Notes under the pieces: model-generated
Database searches by the model: none
The model's input: the letters and a program-made list of their open reading frames with translations, nothing else
What the model was told of the DNA's origin: nothing
In this document: positions 1-10,776 of the stretch, in pieces
Numbering within the stretch: position 1 is the stretch's first letter
How the letters are laid out: each line of letters opens with the position of its first letter
Program-made: the position numbers and the translations under genes
Assembly: GCF_027942865.1 (NCBI RefSeq)
Contig: NC_134516.1
Span: forward strand, 17,411,822-17,475,821
From: Odontesthes bonariensis
Taxonomy: Eukaryota; Chordata; Actinopteri; Atheriniformes; Atherinopsidae
Length of the DNA stretch: 64,000 nucleotides
Direction: 5' to 3'

Positions 1-263
1 TGGTTGATCCAACACTCCGGACGGTCAAACTGGAAACATGCAGCAGACGTCCAGCAGCAGCCAATCTCCATCAGTCTAATGATTTGGCTACTCCGGTTAG
101 CACCAATACCAACCTATCAGAGAAGAGAGAAAGGAAAGCGTCACTACAACACAAAAAAAAAAACTTACATTTTGGTGTAGATGTAGATGAAAAGCCGGCT
201 GCCCTTCCAGTTAAATTTTCTGCTGAGCCAATAAGTGCTTCCGAAGCGCTCAAACTTTTCTAA
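1..263 (+). CDS. C-terminal end of an unidentified gene (partial)
   Basis: Frame 3 is open from the window edge for 86 codons to a TAA at 261-263. The encoded segment is hydrophilic, with a basic stretch (EKRERKASLQHKKKN) and an ending ...SASEALKLF. Its composition looks more like real protein than chance translation, and there is no internal Met that must be the start, so it is probably a last exon entering from the left. No splice acceptor was identified with certainty. I do not recognise the family and propose no function. A chance open frame remains possible. Confidence 0.35.
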   Translation, partial: VDPTLRTVKLETCSRRPAAANLHQSNDLATPVSTNTNLSEKRERKASLQHKKKNLHFGVDVDEKPAALPVKFSAEPISASEALKLF

Positions 264-329
264 TAGTTCTTATATTGGCTATAATTGGTTCTATATGAAC
301 GAATTGGATTATTTTTATGAATAATTACG

Positions 330-455
330 ATTAAAATTAATTGAATTCCAATCGGCTTGAATTGGACTTTATTATCTAAGTGCCTTGAGATGATATTTGT
401 TGTATTTGGCGCTATATAAATAAAAATGAATTGAATTGAATTGAATTATAAGTAT
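330..455 (+). mobile_element. 3' end of a LINE (or LINE-derived SINE) with a (GAATT)n tail
   Basis: The text 'AAGTGCCTTGAGATGA...TTTGGCGCTATATAAATAAA' is followed by GAATT repeats. The same sequence in reverse orientation lies at about 40,236-40,426, which shows that it is a dispersed family. The short tandem tail after an AT-rich 3' end is typical of L2/CR1-type LINE 3' ends and of SINEs that use their machinery. The 5' boundary is uncertain. Confidence 0.7.
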
Positions 456-2461
456 TGGAAGCAGCTTCCGTGCAAGAATTACAGCCAACTGTAGTTTATA
501 GTCCTTCCTCAGAAGAGGAGCTTTGCTTTGCATGAGGTGAAAATTAAACAAATGGACGGTGGCTGGTTGAATGATGAGCACATCACCGGTACCCACCACT
601 ATGACAAAAAAAAAAAAAAAAAAAGCCAATAAACTATGTTGCTTTTCTCTTAAGCCTTATCCCAATTAAACCTTTCTTTTAGGGATGTAGCAGTGGTCAT
701 CTAGTCCTGCAACTGCTGCCATTGCTGGCTGTGTGATCTCCAAAAGAAAAACTCAAAACAGCAGAGATGCGCCATTGGGAGGAACTAGGACTTAACTGCA
801 GGTTTAAATACTGAAGCGATCTCAGTTGGAATAAACAAGTTTTAGAATACCCGAGAGCCATTTAGCAGCAAGTTAAACATGTATGACACCTGAGCCGTTA
901 CTCAAGAAAACACAGGATTTTTCAACAGGAACAGAAGACAAACGTTAGGCTTTTTACAGTCAACCTATACTTTTTTTTTTTCCCCCATTGTGGTCAATTC
1001 AAATACATTTACAAGATTCTTAAAAGTTAAAAAGCTGTGGCCATTGCGATCCAGGACCATCGACTGCAAAAGGCTGTGAAGCAACCAGGCAATAAATTAC
1101 TAAGTCCGGCACAAAGTTGTTGTTTTGTTTTTTTTTAAACTGGGGTTCTCGAAGACTTGAAGCAGAGTGAAAACCGCCTTCACTGGAGAAATGGAATCCT
1201 TTATTTGTTCAGGAATAGGTTTCTTTCTTTTTGTTTTTGGAGGTATCCGATTGGTCGTCGGTGTTGCTTCTGCTAATAAATGATTGCAACTTTTCTTTGT
1301 TTTTGGGGAGTAACCTGAATTCCTTGAGCCTGGAGCAAAAGTGTCCGATGTAATCACAGCTCGGGCCTAAAGCATCGAGTCGACTACACCACTACCAATA
1401 GAAGGGGTAAAATTGCCCGGAGGCAAGGAGGTTGGTGTAGTGTTTGGGGGGGGGGGGGTGCGTGCATGTTCACGCCCTTGTGTGTGTTGGCAGAGGTCTC
1501 AAAGGTCCTTTGAAGCAGGATGGCTGCACATGTGAGTGTGTGTGTGTGAGCAATAAAAAGGGAGGGGGGTCTCAAGATGAGACGGCCAGACAGCGCAGCC
1601 TTAGGACAAATTGCCCCCCAAAAAAGTCGGTCACTGCACAGCGCACGCACACTTGAGCTTTGTGATGGAAAAGCAAAGCAAATGAGAAGGGGGTGGGGGG
1701 CTGAGCGTGTGTGTCATGGGGAGTAGCTGCCACTCCTGTGGGGGTTCGTGCAACACCATTCTCCCAGGGCATCTCATCTGTCTCGGGAGGGGCATTCATG
1801 TGAGTGTCCTAGGCCATTGTCCCTGAAATGAGTTGGCCTGATGCGGGGTGACAGAACTGGGGAGACATGCCCCAGAGCCCAACGTAAAGAAATAATGAAG
1901 ACAGAAAGCACTGTGATGGTGGAAAATTACACCAAAAGCATCAATTGACATCCAGTCACCGGGTAACAATCAGTTATCATGACACTGGCAGCCAAAATGC
2001 CTGTCAAAGAAAAAAAAATAAATGTATTACAGGCCACAAACTCCATGACATACCCAACAACGGAATTCTATTTTTTTAAATATTTCCTGAACCCCCCCAA
2101 AAACAAAAAAAAACTACACTCTAAAACACCCGTAATGTGTTCCTTTGGTGTCGCTTTAACAGCTCCAACAGCTTCTTACGCCCCCATTCACAAAAAAAAA
2201 AAAAGAAAAAGGAAGAAGAAGAAAAAAAAAAAAGATTGACGCATGCAGAGAATTACCACCGCCCATCCCGAACCATTCACACACACACTCCAACACACAC
2301 TTACGCAGGCCTGGACCTTCATTTCACCCACATTTCTCGCCATGACCAGGTCCAAAAAGCCAGAGAAGTGTTGGCATGGTCCACGTTACGTTAAAGCCTC
2401 AGGCTCGGCTTTGCTCTATAAATAGCTCAGCAACAATCGGCATAATAAACATCGCCCAGTC
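456..2461. other. Non-coding stretch, no gene recognised
   Basis: The stretch holds homopolymers (A run near 606-624, G run near 1446-1458) and short CA/TG tracts near 1535-1550. Several short open frames exist on both strands. The minus frame at 1572-1799 starts plausibly but ends in unconvincing sequence, and none has a splice context or recognisable domain. It could be the 3' UTR of a minus-strand gene, but nothing shows this. Confidence 0.4.
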
Positions 2462-2463
2462 CA

Positions 2464-2508
2464 TTCCCCCCCTCCCCTCCCCTCCCCTTCCCTCCCCTCC
2501 TCCCTTGT
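2464..2508. repeat. C-rich tract (G-rich on the minus strand)
   Basis: This is an almost pure pyrimidine run of CCCCTCCC units. The minus strand carries at least five runs of three or more G separated by one or two A, which fits the usual G-quadruplex pattern. It lies just left of a CpG-rich block. Confidence 0.6.
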
Positions 2509-2589
2509 TGCCTTCACACTTCCCGCCCGCAATAGTGCAATAAACCGCATGGAAATCCGTAGCCGAATTGTTTCAAGATATGAAATCAT

Positions 2590-2860
2590 TCCTACCGCGT
2601 TCACATACGATTCGGGCTCAACGGCAGCCGCCCGAATATGAGCTGGAAAGCGAAAGCAAAGAGGAGCGGCGTGGAAACTTCAGCCGGACATTGTTTTGAT
2701 GAATCCTTGCCCGTGCATCGCATCCCTGCCTGAATATCAACATCAAAGCGGCGCTGCTCGGCTACACGTTCATCCCGCGCGGCCGCGCACACACCAGCAG
2801 CTCACCTACACGCGCCAGGAGGAGGCTCGTCGTCCCAACATGTGTCCCGCGGGGGCTTCT
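2590..2860. promoter_or_regulatory. CpG-rich block, possible promoter or 5' exon
   Basis: CpG density rises sharply here compared with its flanks (for example CGCGCGGCCGCGC around 2776-2788). In fish such a block often marks a promoter. No TATA box, splice donor or recognisable coding start ties it to a gene, so direction and target are unknown. Confidence 0.3.
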
Positions 2861-3690
2861 CATTTCTCTTCCATGTGAGACTCTGGGGTTTTCCTCAGTG
2901 CAGGGGGGGTGGGGGGGGACGACAAAAACTCATCTCCTGACAGATTCCGCCATACTGGATTTTTGTTACAGCCCCAGCGTCACACGGAGCGCCCCTGCAT
3001 TTACCAGAGGCGGGGTCAGCCGGATGAAAATGTGATCATCTACTCGCATACGGCGGGATATGTGTGTTCTTATAGGTGAAACGTTGGGATTATAGCTGTG
3101 TCACTGATCGGGGAAGACGTCTCTGGGCGTGGCCTCTATTGTAATATTCCAGCTCGCAGTTCCTCGGAGTCTGAGCGAGACATTTACTTTGTTTTTACAA
3201 CTTTATCCTGTGCGCACTGTAAAATATATAAAACATTTCTAATCCTTCTTATATTGCCTCTGGCTGCTTTTGACATCTTTTTTTTTTTTTTTTCCATGTC
3301 TGTTTTGAACTCATTACATAAGTATTGCTGTATCATGGTTGCGCAGATAAGTGTGTAACCATATTATTATATTATGAGTGTGTCTGTGCTGCAGAGGAAT
3401 AGTCTTCTTATAAGCTACTTTCTGGCCTTTTTTTGTCCAATTGTGATGAAAACAGTTTCTACAACAGTTTTGACAGCTGAGGTAACCTAAGAAGTAGGGT
3501 GCCAAGTAAAAATTCAAACACAATGCGACGATTTGCACACAAAAACTCGACATATCAAAAGTTGAAACTATCAATTTAGAATGTTCCTTCGAAACAAGCG
3601 CTCATTTTGTGATTTAATGCCAGCAGGGCACCAGTTTAAAAGAAAAGTTTGGACGGGGCAACAAAAGACGAAAAGTTGTGTGATGCTGAA
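2861..3690. other. Non-coding stretch, nothing recognised
   Basis: The sequence is AT-rich with a T15 run near 3280-3294. No open frame here has coding character. Confidence 0.4.
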
Positions 3691-3880
3691 AAGGCAAGGC
3701 AAGGCAAGGCAATTTTATTTATAGAGCACAATTCATACACAGGGCAATTCAAAGGGCTTTACAGCTACATAAAATCACAAGAAGGCAATAAAACCATTAA
3801 AAAGGAATAAAAAAAATAAAAGAAAGAAATTAAAATAATCATTAAGTAATTAAAAAGTGAAGCGTGCAGATAAAATACTT

Positions 3881-6617
3881 TCAGGTGTCATATGCACAGC
3901 TAAATAGAACTGTTTTCAGCCTGGATTTAAACAGTGTCAGAGTTGAGGCCTGTTTCACATCTTCTGGAAGACTGTTCCAGATTTTAGGAGCATAAAACAG
4001 AAACGCAGCCTCACCTTGTTTAGTCCTGACTCTGGGCCCCAGCAGGAGACCCCTCCCTGAGGTTCTCAGAGCCCGAGTTGGTTCATATGGCTCTAACATG
4101 TCAGAGATGTACTTTGGCGCTTGACCATGAAGAGACTTGTACACAAGCAGAGCTGTTTTAAAGTCTATTCTCTGAGCGACAGGAAGCCAGTGCAGAGACC
4201 TGAGCACTGGACTAATATGGTCGTATTTCCTGGTTCTGGTCAGGACTCGAGCAGCAGCGTTCTGGATGTACTGCAGCTGTCTTATAGCCCGTTTAGAGAG
4301 CCCAGTGAGCAGGCCGTTACAGCAGTCTAACCTGCTGGAGACAAACGCATGGATCGGTCTCTCTAAGTCTGGTTTAGACACTATTCCTTTGATTCTGGCA
4401 ATGTTTTTTAGATGGTAAAAAGCTGCTGATGTTACAGATTTAATGTGGCTGTTAAAGTTCAGGTCTGAGTCCAATATTACCCCGAGATTTCTAACTTGAT
4501 AGTTAGGTTTTAGAGAGAGAGTCTCAAGGTGACTGATAACACTTTCTCTTTGTTTCTGTGGGCCACAGACAATGATTTCAGTTTTGTCTGAGTTTAGCTG
4601 GAGGAAATTGTTTGGCATCCACACACTGATCTGTTTGATGCAGCGACACAGTGTATCTACAGGCCCGTGTTCTCCTGCCGTCAGTGACACGTAGATCTGA
4701 GTGTCATCTGCATAGTTGTGGTAGGACACATTATAGCTGCGTATTAGCTGGCCTAGTGGAAGCATGTACAGATTGAACGATACGGGTCCCAGGATTGACC
4801 CCTGGGGAACCCCACAGGTCATAGCCATTTGGTCTGAGACACAGTTACCAATTTCAACAAAATATTTCCTGTCCTCCAGATAGGACTTGAACCAGTTTAA
4901 AGCACGACCAGAGATTCCCACCCAGTCTTCTAACCTCTGTAATAAGATCGCATGGTCAACTGTGTCAAAGGCAGCACTCAGGTCCAGCAGAACTAAGACT
5001 GTGACTCTACTTGCATCTGTGTTCAGGCGGATGTCATTTGTCACCTTGATCAGAGCTGTCTCAGTGCTGTGGTGGGGCCTAAAGCCTGATTGGAAAGTAT
5101 CAAAAGCATTGTTAGACAGGAGAAAGTCACTAAGCTGTTGGTATACAACTTTTTCTAGGACTTTGCCTAAGAATGGCAGGTTTGATATGGGCCGGTAGTT
5201 GTTCAGTACTGTGGCATCAAGATTGCTCTTCTTAAGAAGAGGCTTAATGACAGCAGTTTTTAAGGCCTTTGGAAATGTTCCAGTCTGGAGTGAGATGTTG
5301 ACTAGATGAGCAAGTTGTGGTAACAAACTGCTCAGCACAGACTTTAGGAATCTAGTGGGCAACTCATCAAGGCAGCACGTTGATGAACTCAGACTGCAGA
5401 TGGTCTCTTCGACTGTTTTGTCAGTAACAGATGTGAAATGTGTCAGCTCTAGGTGTCTAGCTGGCTGCAGAGTAGTTATTTGTGTTGTGGAAATTATTGC
5501 ATTTTTAATGCCTTGAACTTTGTCATTAAAGAATATTGCAAACTCATTACACTTGGATGTAGAAATGAGTTCTAAAGGCAGTGAAACTGGAGGGTTTGTT
5601 AATCTGTTTACTGTAGCAAACAGGACACGAGAGTTGTTACTGCAGTTTTTGATGATTTCAGAAAAATAACTCTCCCTCGTTCTACGCAAAGTCTGGTTGA
5701 ACACACATAGCTTTTCTTTGTAAGTCTCATAATGAACCTGGAGCTTTGACTTGCGCCATTTCCGTTCGGCTCTCCGGCACTCCCTTTTCTGTGCCCTGAC
5801 CGACTCTTCTTTCCTCCATGGCGCCCTTTGCCTACTTTTAACCATTCTAACCTTGACAGGAGCAATGGTATCCAAAACATTTAAGAGACTTGATGTGTAA
5901 GAGTTCAACAGATCATCAACATCAGAACACAGGGTGTTCTCAAACCTAATCATTTCCATAAACTGTGTCCCTGTTCTGTCATTTATGAGTCTTCCCCGAA
6001 CAACTGCAGACCCAGCTGGTGTTTTGGGTAAAGTAGACAGGTCGAAGAAAACACAGAAGTGATCAGATAAAGCAACATCAACGACATTCACGTTTGAAAT
6101 AACAACACCCCTTGAAATGAGCACATCTAGAGTGTGCCCTCGACTGCTCGACTGCTGTTACATATCGCAATAGTGACTGCTGTGGGTGGGCTCAGTCACA
6201 TGCTGAGTTAGACCAAACATTTCAAGGACAGCAGTGAGCTCTTTAGCTTCCTTGTTATGCGCTACGTCCACATGCACATTCAAGTCCCCTGTTATGACTA
6301 AACAGTCAAAAGCAGTGCACACAATTGAAAGTAGTTCAGTAAAATCATTAATAAAACAATTCTGTGGTGGTTTATAAATGGTGATATAAAGTATGGAAGA
6401 TTGTTTTATCTCCATTTTGAATGACACATACTCAAATGATGAAAAAAAAACCAAATGACAACGTGTGGGTGGGTATATTGTCAGTGAACATGGCACAAAC
6501 ACCCCCACCCCTCTGGTTTTCTCGTGTTTCAGACACAAAATTGAAGTGAGGTGGACTAGACTCAATCAGGACTGCATTTTCTGTGTTTTTGTCGAGCCAC
6601 GTCTCAGTTAAAAACAT
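3881..6617 (-). pseudogene. LINE endonuclease-reverse transcriptase ORF, broken twice
   Basis: The endonuclease begins in the frame starting at 6617 (motif FLTETWLD). It shifts frame at a T9 homopolymer on the minus strand (A9 at about 6441-6449) and continues from about 6565 (motif VITGDLNVHVD). At 6158 a stop codon lies inside a 33-bp insertion. The same frame then continues through 6124 to a stop at 3881. The RT carries catalytic motif A (LLDLSAAFDTVDH), GVPQGSILGP and YADD, so its active site is intact. The C-terminus has the usual L2-type segment LHWLPVAQRIDFK. Family logic says this ORF would support target-primed reverse transcription, but this copy cannot make a full protein. Confidence 0.85.
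6147..6180 (+). repeat. 34-bp exact direct repeat, copy 1 (inside the LINE)
   Basis: The segment starting CTCGACTGCTGTTACATATC is identical to 8525-8558. Most of it is extra sequence compared with the intact LINE reading frame. See the finding on templated insertion. Confidence 0.9.
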
Positions 6618-8524
6618 AAAATCAAGATTGTGAGAGGAAATAAAACTATTAAAAACATACCAACACCTGGTTGTTCGTCTGATAACTAATTATCTTAACT
6701 GGCAACAGCTTTGTTAAGGTATGAAAAGAGCTTTCTAGAAAGGCTGCATCATTCAGTAGTGAAGACTGAGTGGGTTGCCCTAGTTTATGAAAGAAATTCA
6801 TGTTTGATACGTGGTGTGATGCTGTATTTCTCAGTGTAAGATTCCAAAGAGTCAAAGGGACTTCATCATATGATACATAATATCATTTAGAGATTCAGAG
6901 AAGCCAAAGAAATATCTGGACACAGGGGCCAGTAAATAATGTGTGTTATCTCTTGGGTCAGATCATGAGGTGGACTGCACATCACTGCATTGTAAAACTC
7001 CATATTGTGAAGAAAAAACAAACATTCTGCCACCTTCTCTGAGCCTCAGCTCATTTAAATTGGACTGACGTGAAGTGGAATACCATCCTGCAGTGTGAGA
7101 ACATTTGGAATTTCTTTTTTTTGGCTAAAAAACAAAGAGATCATCGCCGCCGAAGCCATAAGGGCACGTGGCATTGGCAAGAAACACATCTGTGAAGGCA
7201 CGATGTGGAGTTTTTCAGCTGTTATTCAGACGTCTTATTCAGGGAACACCTTGTTGATTTCGGCGGGACAATATCAAACATAAGTGCTGCTCCATAACTC
7301 CGTAGTAAAGCAGTCCGGGTGTTAAACTGTCTTGCCTGCGGTCCAGACCTGTCTCCTCACATCCTGCATCAAGCAAGAACAGAATCCTCTCTTTCCCAAA
7401 CACTCACGCAGTGCGGTTAAAAGAAGAGGAGATGCAACACAAAGGTAAAAACAAAATGGTTTCATCACATTGTAATTACCTATAACGGAGGCCAATTTTC
7501 TGGCTGAGATCTATTCCACCATTTCTGACTTTCCCTTCATTACTCACCACTTTCCGTAACCAGCAGTGGCAAAATGAAGCAAACACTTTCATCCAATTCT
7601 TGCTCATTGCGACATGAAACGCCCTCCTCTCTGCCAGCTCTAATGCAATATGCCTTTATTTCCATTACTTTATATTTGATTTTGCATCTCAGCAGCCACC
7701 CACAGTAAAATCTGCAACACACCGCCTGCTTCAGCTGACTCGATTACTGTAATATGCTAACCAGTTCCTTTACAGGCTACATCTGCAGGCGGAGACGGTG
7801 TTATTATTCACCAAGTGCAGGTAGACTACGCAGCGCTGCTGTGAGTTACGTCTGCTCTCATGCCCCCAAGGGGCTTCCTTGACGGCTCACTGAAGTTTAC
7901 CGAGAAATTTTGGAACCATTTGATTATGGGCCTGAACGGCTGAGGCGTGACTCACCGAAGAGCAGAAGTGACTGGAAGGTGTTTGAAATTCATCACTGCT
8001 GACGTTTGTGCCAGGTTGTCCTTCAGAGAGGAGAAGAAAAACACAGACGAATAGAATTACACTGTTACAACAAGATTTTATCAACTCCTATTTTTGTAAA
8101 AGGCCGAGGGGGAATATTACTTTCAAAGGCTCAACACTCATCCAGCAGCATTCTAATATCCTTAGACTTGTCAAGGTAAATATCATTCTCTTACTGTGAA
8201 TGAGATAATATTTTCACACTGATGTTTGAGCCTGTTTACTTGCATGAATCCCAGGGTTCTGCAGGGTTTGAGGGAATAACTCGCTACCCTACAACAGCCC
8301 ACTTCCATTGGCATGCATGTCCTCTTCCTATTTTGCACTTCTGCCAACTTCTCCTCTCAGTAAGTGCTGTCTTGTGGCCTTAAGATGATGTCTGGTCTTA
8401 ATCAGAACTGGATGGTTTAATATGGAATTTTCAGCTGACTTTCCTGGTAGAGAGTCATCAGCTCTTGGGCCGTTTCCCTCAGCTCCACTCCATCCTTGGC
8501 AAATCATTCTGGCTGTAGCTTGGG

Positions 8525-8558
8525 CTCGACTGCTGTTACATATCGCAATAGTGACTGC
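8525..8558 (+). repeat. 34-bp exact direct repeat, copy 2 (probable donor)
   Basis: Identical to 6147-6180 in the same orientation. It lies in unique-looking sequence, and its flanks do not match the LINE. Confidence 0.9.
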
Positions 8559-9054
8559 CTTAACGACGGTCTTGCAACTGAGCGGCTCCTCGGGATGTGG
8601 TCAGTGTTCGAGGGGTCTTAAGGTGTCTCTAATAATTAGACTATTACTATCATAAGATTCTTACTATGATAGCAACCAGCTATTTATCTAACTGCTCAAA
8701 TTGTTGCCTTTTAGAATGATATATAGAGACATTTGCCATTATTTCATGCGTTCTTTGTTAGTTTTCATGTGTTACAGCTGACGTGATGTTTAGAATTTAA
8801 AATCAACTGATCATTTCAGGCCATTTCTTTTCCCACGTTAGCCACTCGAGTCAGCTGTAACGCAATCTTTTGTTTTATGTCGTGCCATGATTATTAGATC
8901 ATTATACATGGTTACGTAGGGTTGTTTCATTATCCTTTCACCTCTTCACTTCACCTCCTCCTAAAGGGAGCACAGGGGTCAGGGTCCATCAGCAATTCCT
9001 CATTCCGCTCAAGAGCATCTCAGCAGGGGCAGGTGTCTAATTGCTTCGACACTG

Positions 9055-9102
9055 CCCCCCCCCCCCCCCCTCCCCCCCCCTCCGCACACACACACCCCCC
9101 CC
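9055..9102. repeat. C-homopolymer and CA tract
   Basis: Runs of 16 and 9 C separated by single T are followed by (CA)n and another C8 run. This is low-complexity sequence, likely to be length-variable and prone to assembly error. Confidence 0.9.
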
Positions 9103-10743
9103 TATCAACATTTTCATCGCTGCCACAAGACCTTCTTTTATCATTTCTAACCCAGCCCTGGCTTTGTGTTGCTCCATTACAACTGGCATTTATTTATTGA
9201 GGTCGCTCCTCCTTCAGAGTACAGGGGATGCCCGTTGGGACAGCCGTATCCATAGCAACAGAGGATTATACTGTAATTTGTGGATGAGCTGCGAGCTTCG
9301 GTTACGTAAGGCCGCGGGTCTTGGAGGCATCTCTGATGTTGTGCTTGAGTAAGCTCTTTGGGGCCGTATCCTCGGGCCTGTATGACTGAGGACCTTCCTG
9401 CTCTGTCTGTGCATGTTTACAAGTTTTCCAATTAAAGAAGGAATTTCAACATGGTTTTGGTTAAAGTTCGCAAAGGCCACCCGCGGAACAAATCGGGCTT
9501 TTAAAAATTTCACCCCTCTCCAAAAAAAACACAAAAAATACAACTGCAACGAATGAACCTTATTTGAATTTGGTTTTTTTTTCTACATTGACAAATAAAA
9601 CCCTCACAAGTTCAAATAGAGCAGAAGAGTAAAAAGCCACGCCGGTACAAATGGGCTGTATTGTCACACGCTTCACAAAAAGCACAGAGTTTCTAACTCT
9701 GCTGTCAGGGAACAGAAACTGCTCGTGGACATCTGCATCTGTATTGTTTGTGCATTAGCTTCTGCTGACGCAGACATGCATTAAACACTCAAATGTGCGT
9801 ATATGTGCGAGTGTGCGAGTGCATCCAGAGCAATGATGTCAAAGCAGGGATTAGATTGGCTTATATTGCCCTGAGCAGCGCATTTGCAATTCAGTGAGCA
9901 CACTCGGGTTGCCAAATCGCTGATTGTGTTAGTTTAACTATTTTGCATCCAGGGAAGAAACCATCACCTCCTCCACACTTTGGGGTTACATCAAGTGTGT
10001 TTCTTCTTATTTGGAGCATGGGGCCTTACAAGCCATCCCCCACTGAAAAAACCTTACATGGTTAAGGGTAAAAACATGTCTCTTGAGTAATGATGTTCCA
10101 AAAATACATCCCGTTTCTGGCCAGCGGCCGGGAGAGGAGCAGCAGTCGGGGCTGGAAAGTCAACAGGCGAGTGTGTAGGGCCTGCACAGACCTCCTCTCT
10201 GCTACCACAGGAGACACATCACACACAGGCTGTGGACCAGACCACTTGCAGTACACACACAACTGGCTGTTAGTGGTTTGTGAAGGGAAGCCGTCATCTC
10301 ACCCGACATGGACCCACATGAGCCAGATGCAGCGCGCAAACAAAGCCTACAGACCTCAGCGTCATAAAGAAGCTTTGCTTTGGCAGCGAGGGAAGAAAAC
10401 ACTTGTGAGCGTCTCACATTGGATTTTACAGCACCTGATGGGGCTTCACAATACCGGCTTCTAACACGTACCGACGGGTATGAGGCACTTTTGTGTACGT
10501 TAGGTCGCTTATATGTAAATATGAGACATAAAATTTTTCCAAGGTGCCCTGAAACAGGGGTGTTTAAAATAGAAAAGAGAGTCAAAGCAGCCATAAAGAG
10601 TTCTTGTTAAAAAAAGCAGCACAGTCGAGGCTTCTTACAGTCGAGCCAGTTAGTCTAAAACTTTCCATCAAAGCCAAGCTGAGCTGCATGGAGTAATTAC
10701 CTCTCACATAGCAACAGCTCCCAGGCCTTATTACTGATACTGC

Positions 10744-10744
<1 letters not shown>

Positions 10745-10774
<30 letters not shown>
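10745..10774. repeat. (TG)15 microsatellite
   Basis: An uninterrupted TG dinucleotide run, a likely polymorphic marker. Confidence 0.95.

Positions 10775-10776
<2 letters not shown>

Larger units (their letters stand above)
3691..6660 (-). mobile_element. L2-clade non-LTR retrotransposon (LINE), near full-length coding part
   Basis: Read on the minus strand, the element has an AP-like endonuclease (6617-6158), a reverse transcriptase and C-terminal region (6124-3881), a 3' UTR, and a terminal tandem repeat of TTGCC units at 3691-3711 beside an AT-rich motif. The 3' structure defines the left edge. The right (5') edge is unclear, about 6.66-6.86 kb, so the copy may be 5' truncated. It is recent, because only one frameshift and one inserted stop are seen in about 2.7 kb of coding sequence. 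Confidence 0.85.

Noticed and set aside
1384-1799. Open frames on both strands, including a minus frame starting MNAPPETDEMPWENG
   Set aside because: The sequence is dominated by CA/TG and G runs. The minus frame has a stop just upstream and no splice sites I can defend.
2137-2425. Lys-rich open frames
   Set aside because: They are translations of an A/AAG low-complexity run.
3691-3711. Short tandem repeats that might suggest a CRISPR-like or satellite array
   Set aside because: They are the TTGCC tail of the LINE. There are no spacers, and the host is a eukaryote.
10090-10594. Overlapping open frames of 124 and 130 codons on opposite strands
   Set aside because: No domain character, no splice context, and composition typical of chance frames in GC-richer intergenic DNA.
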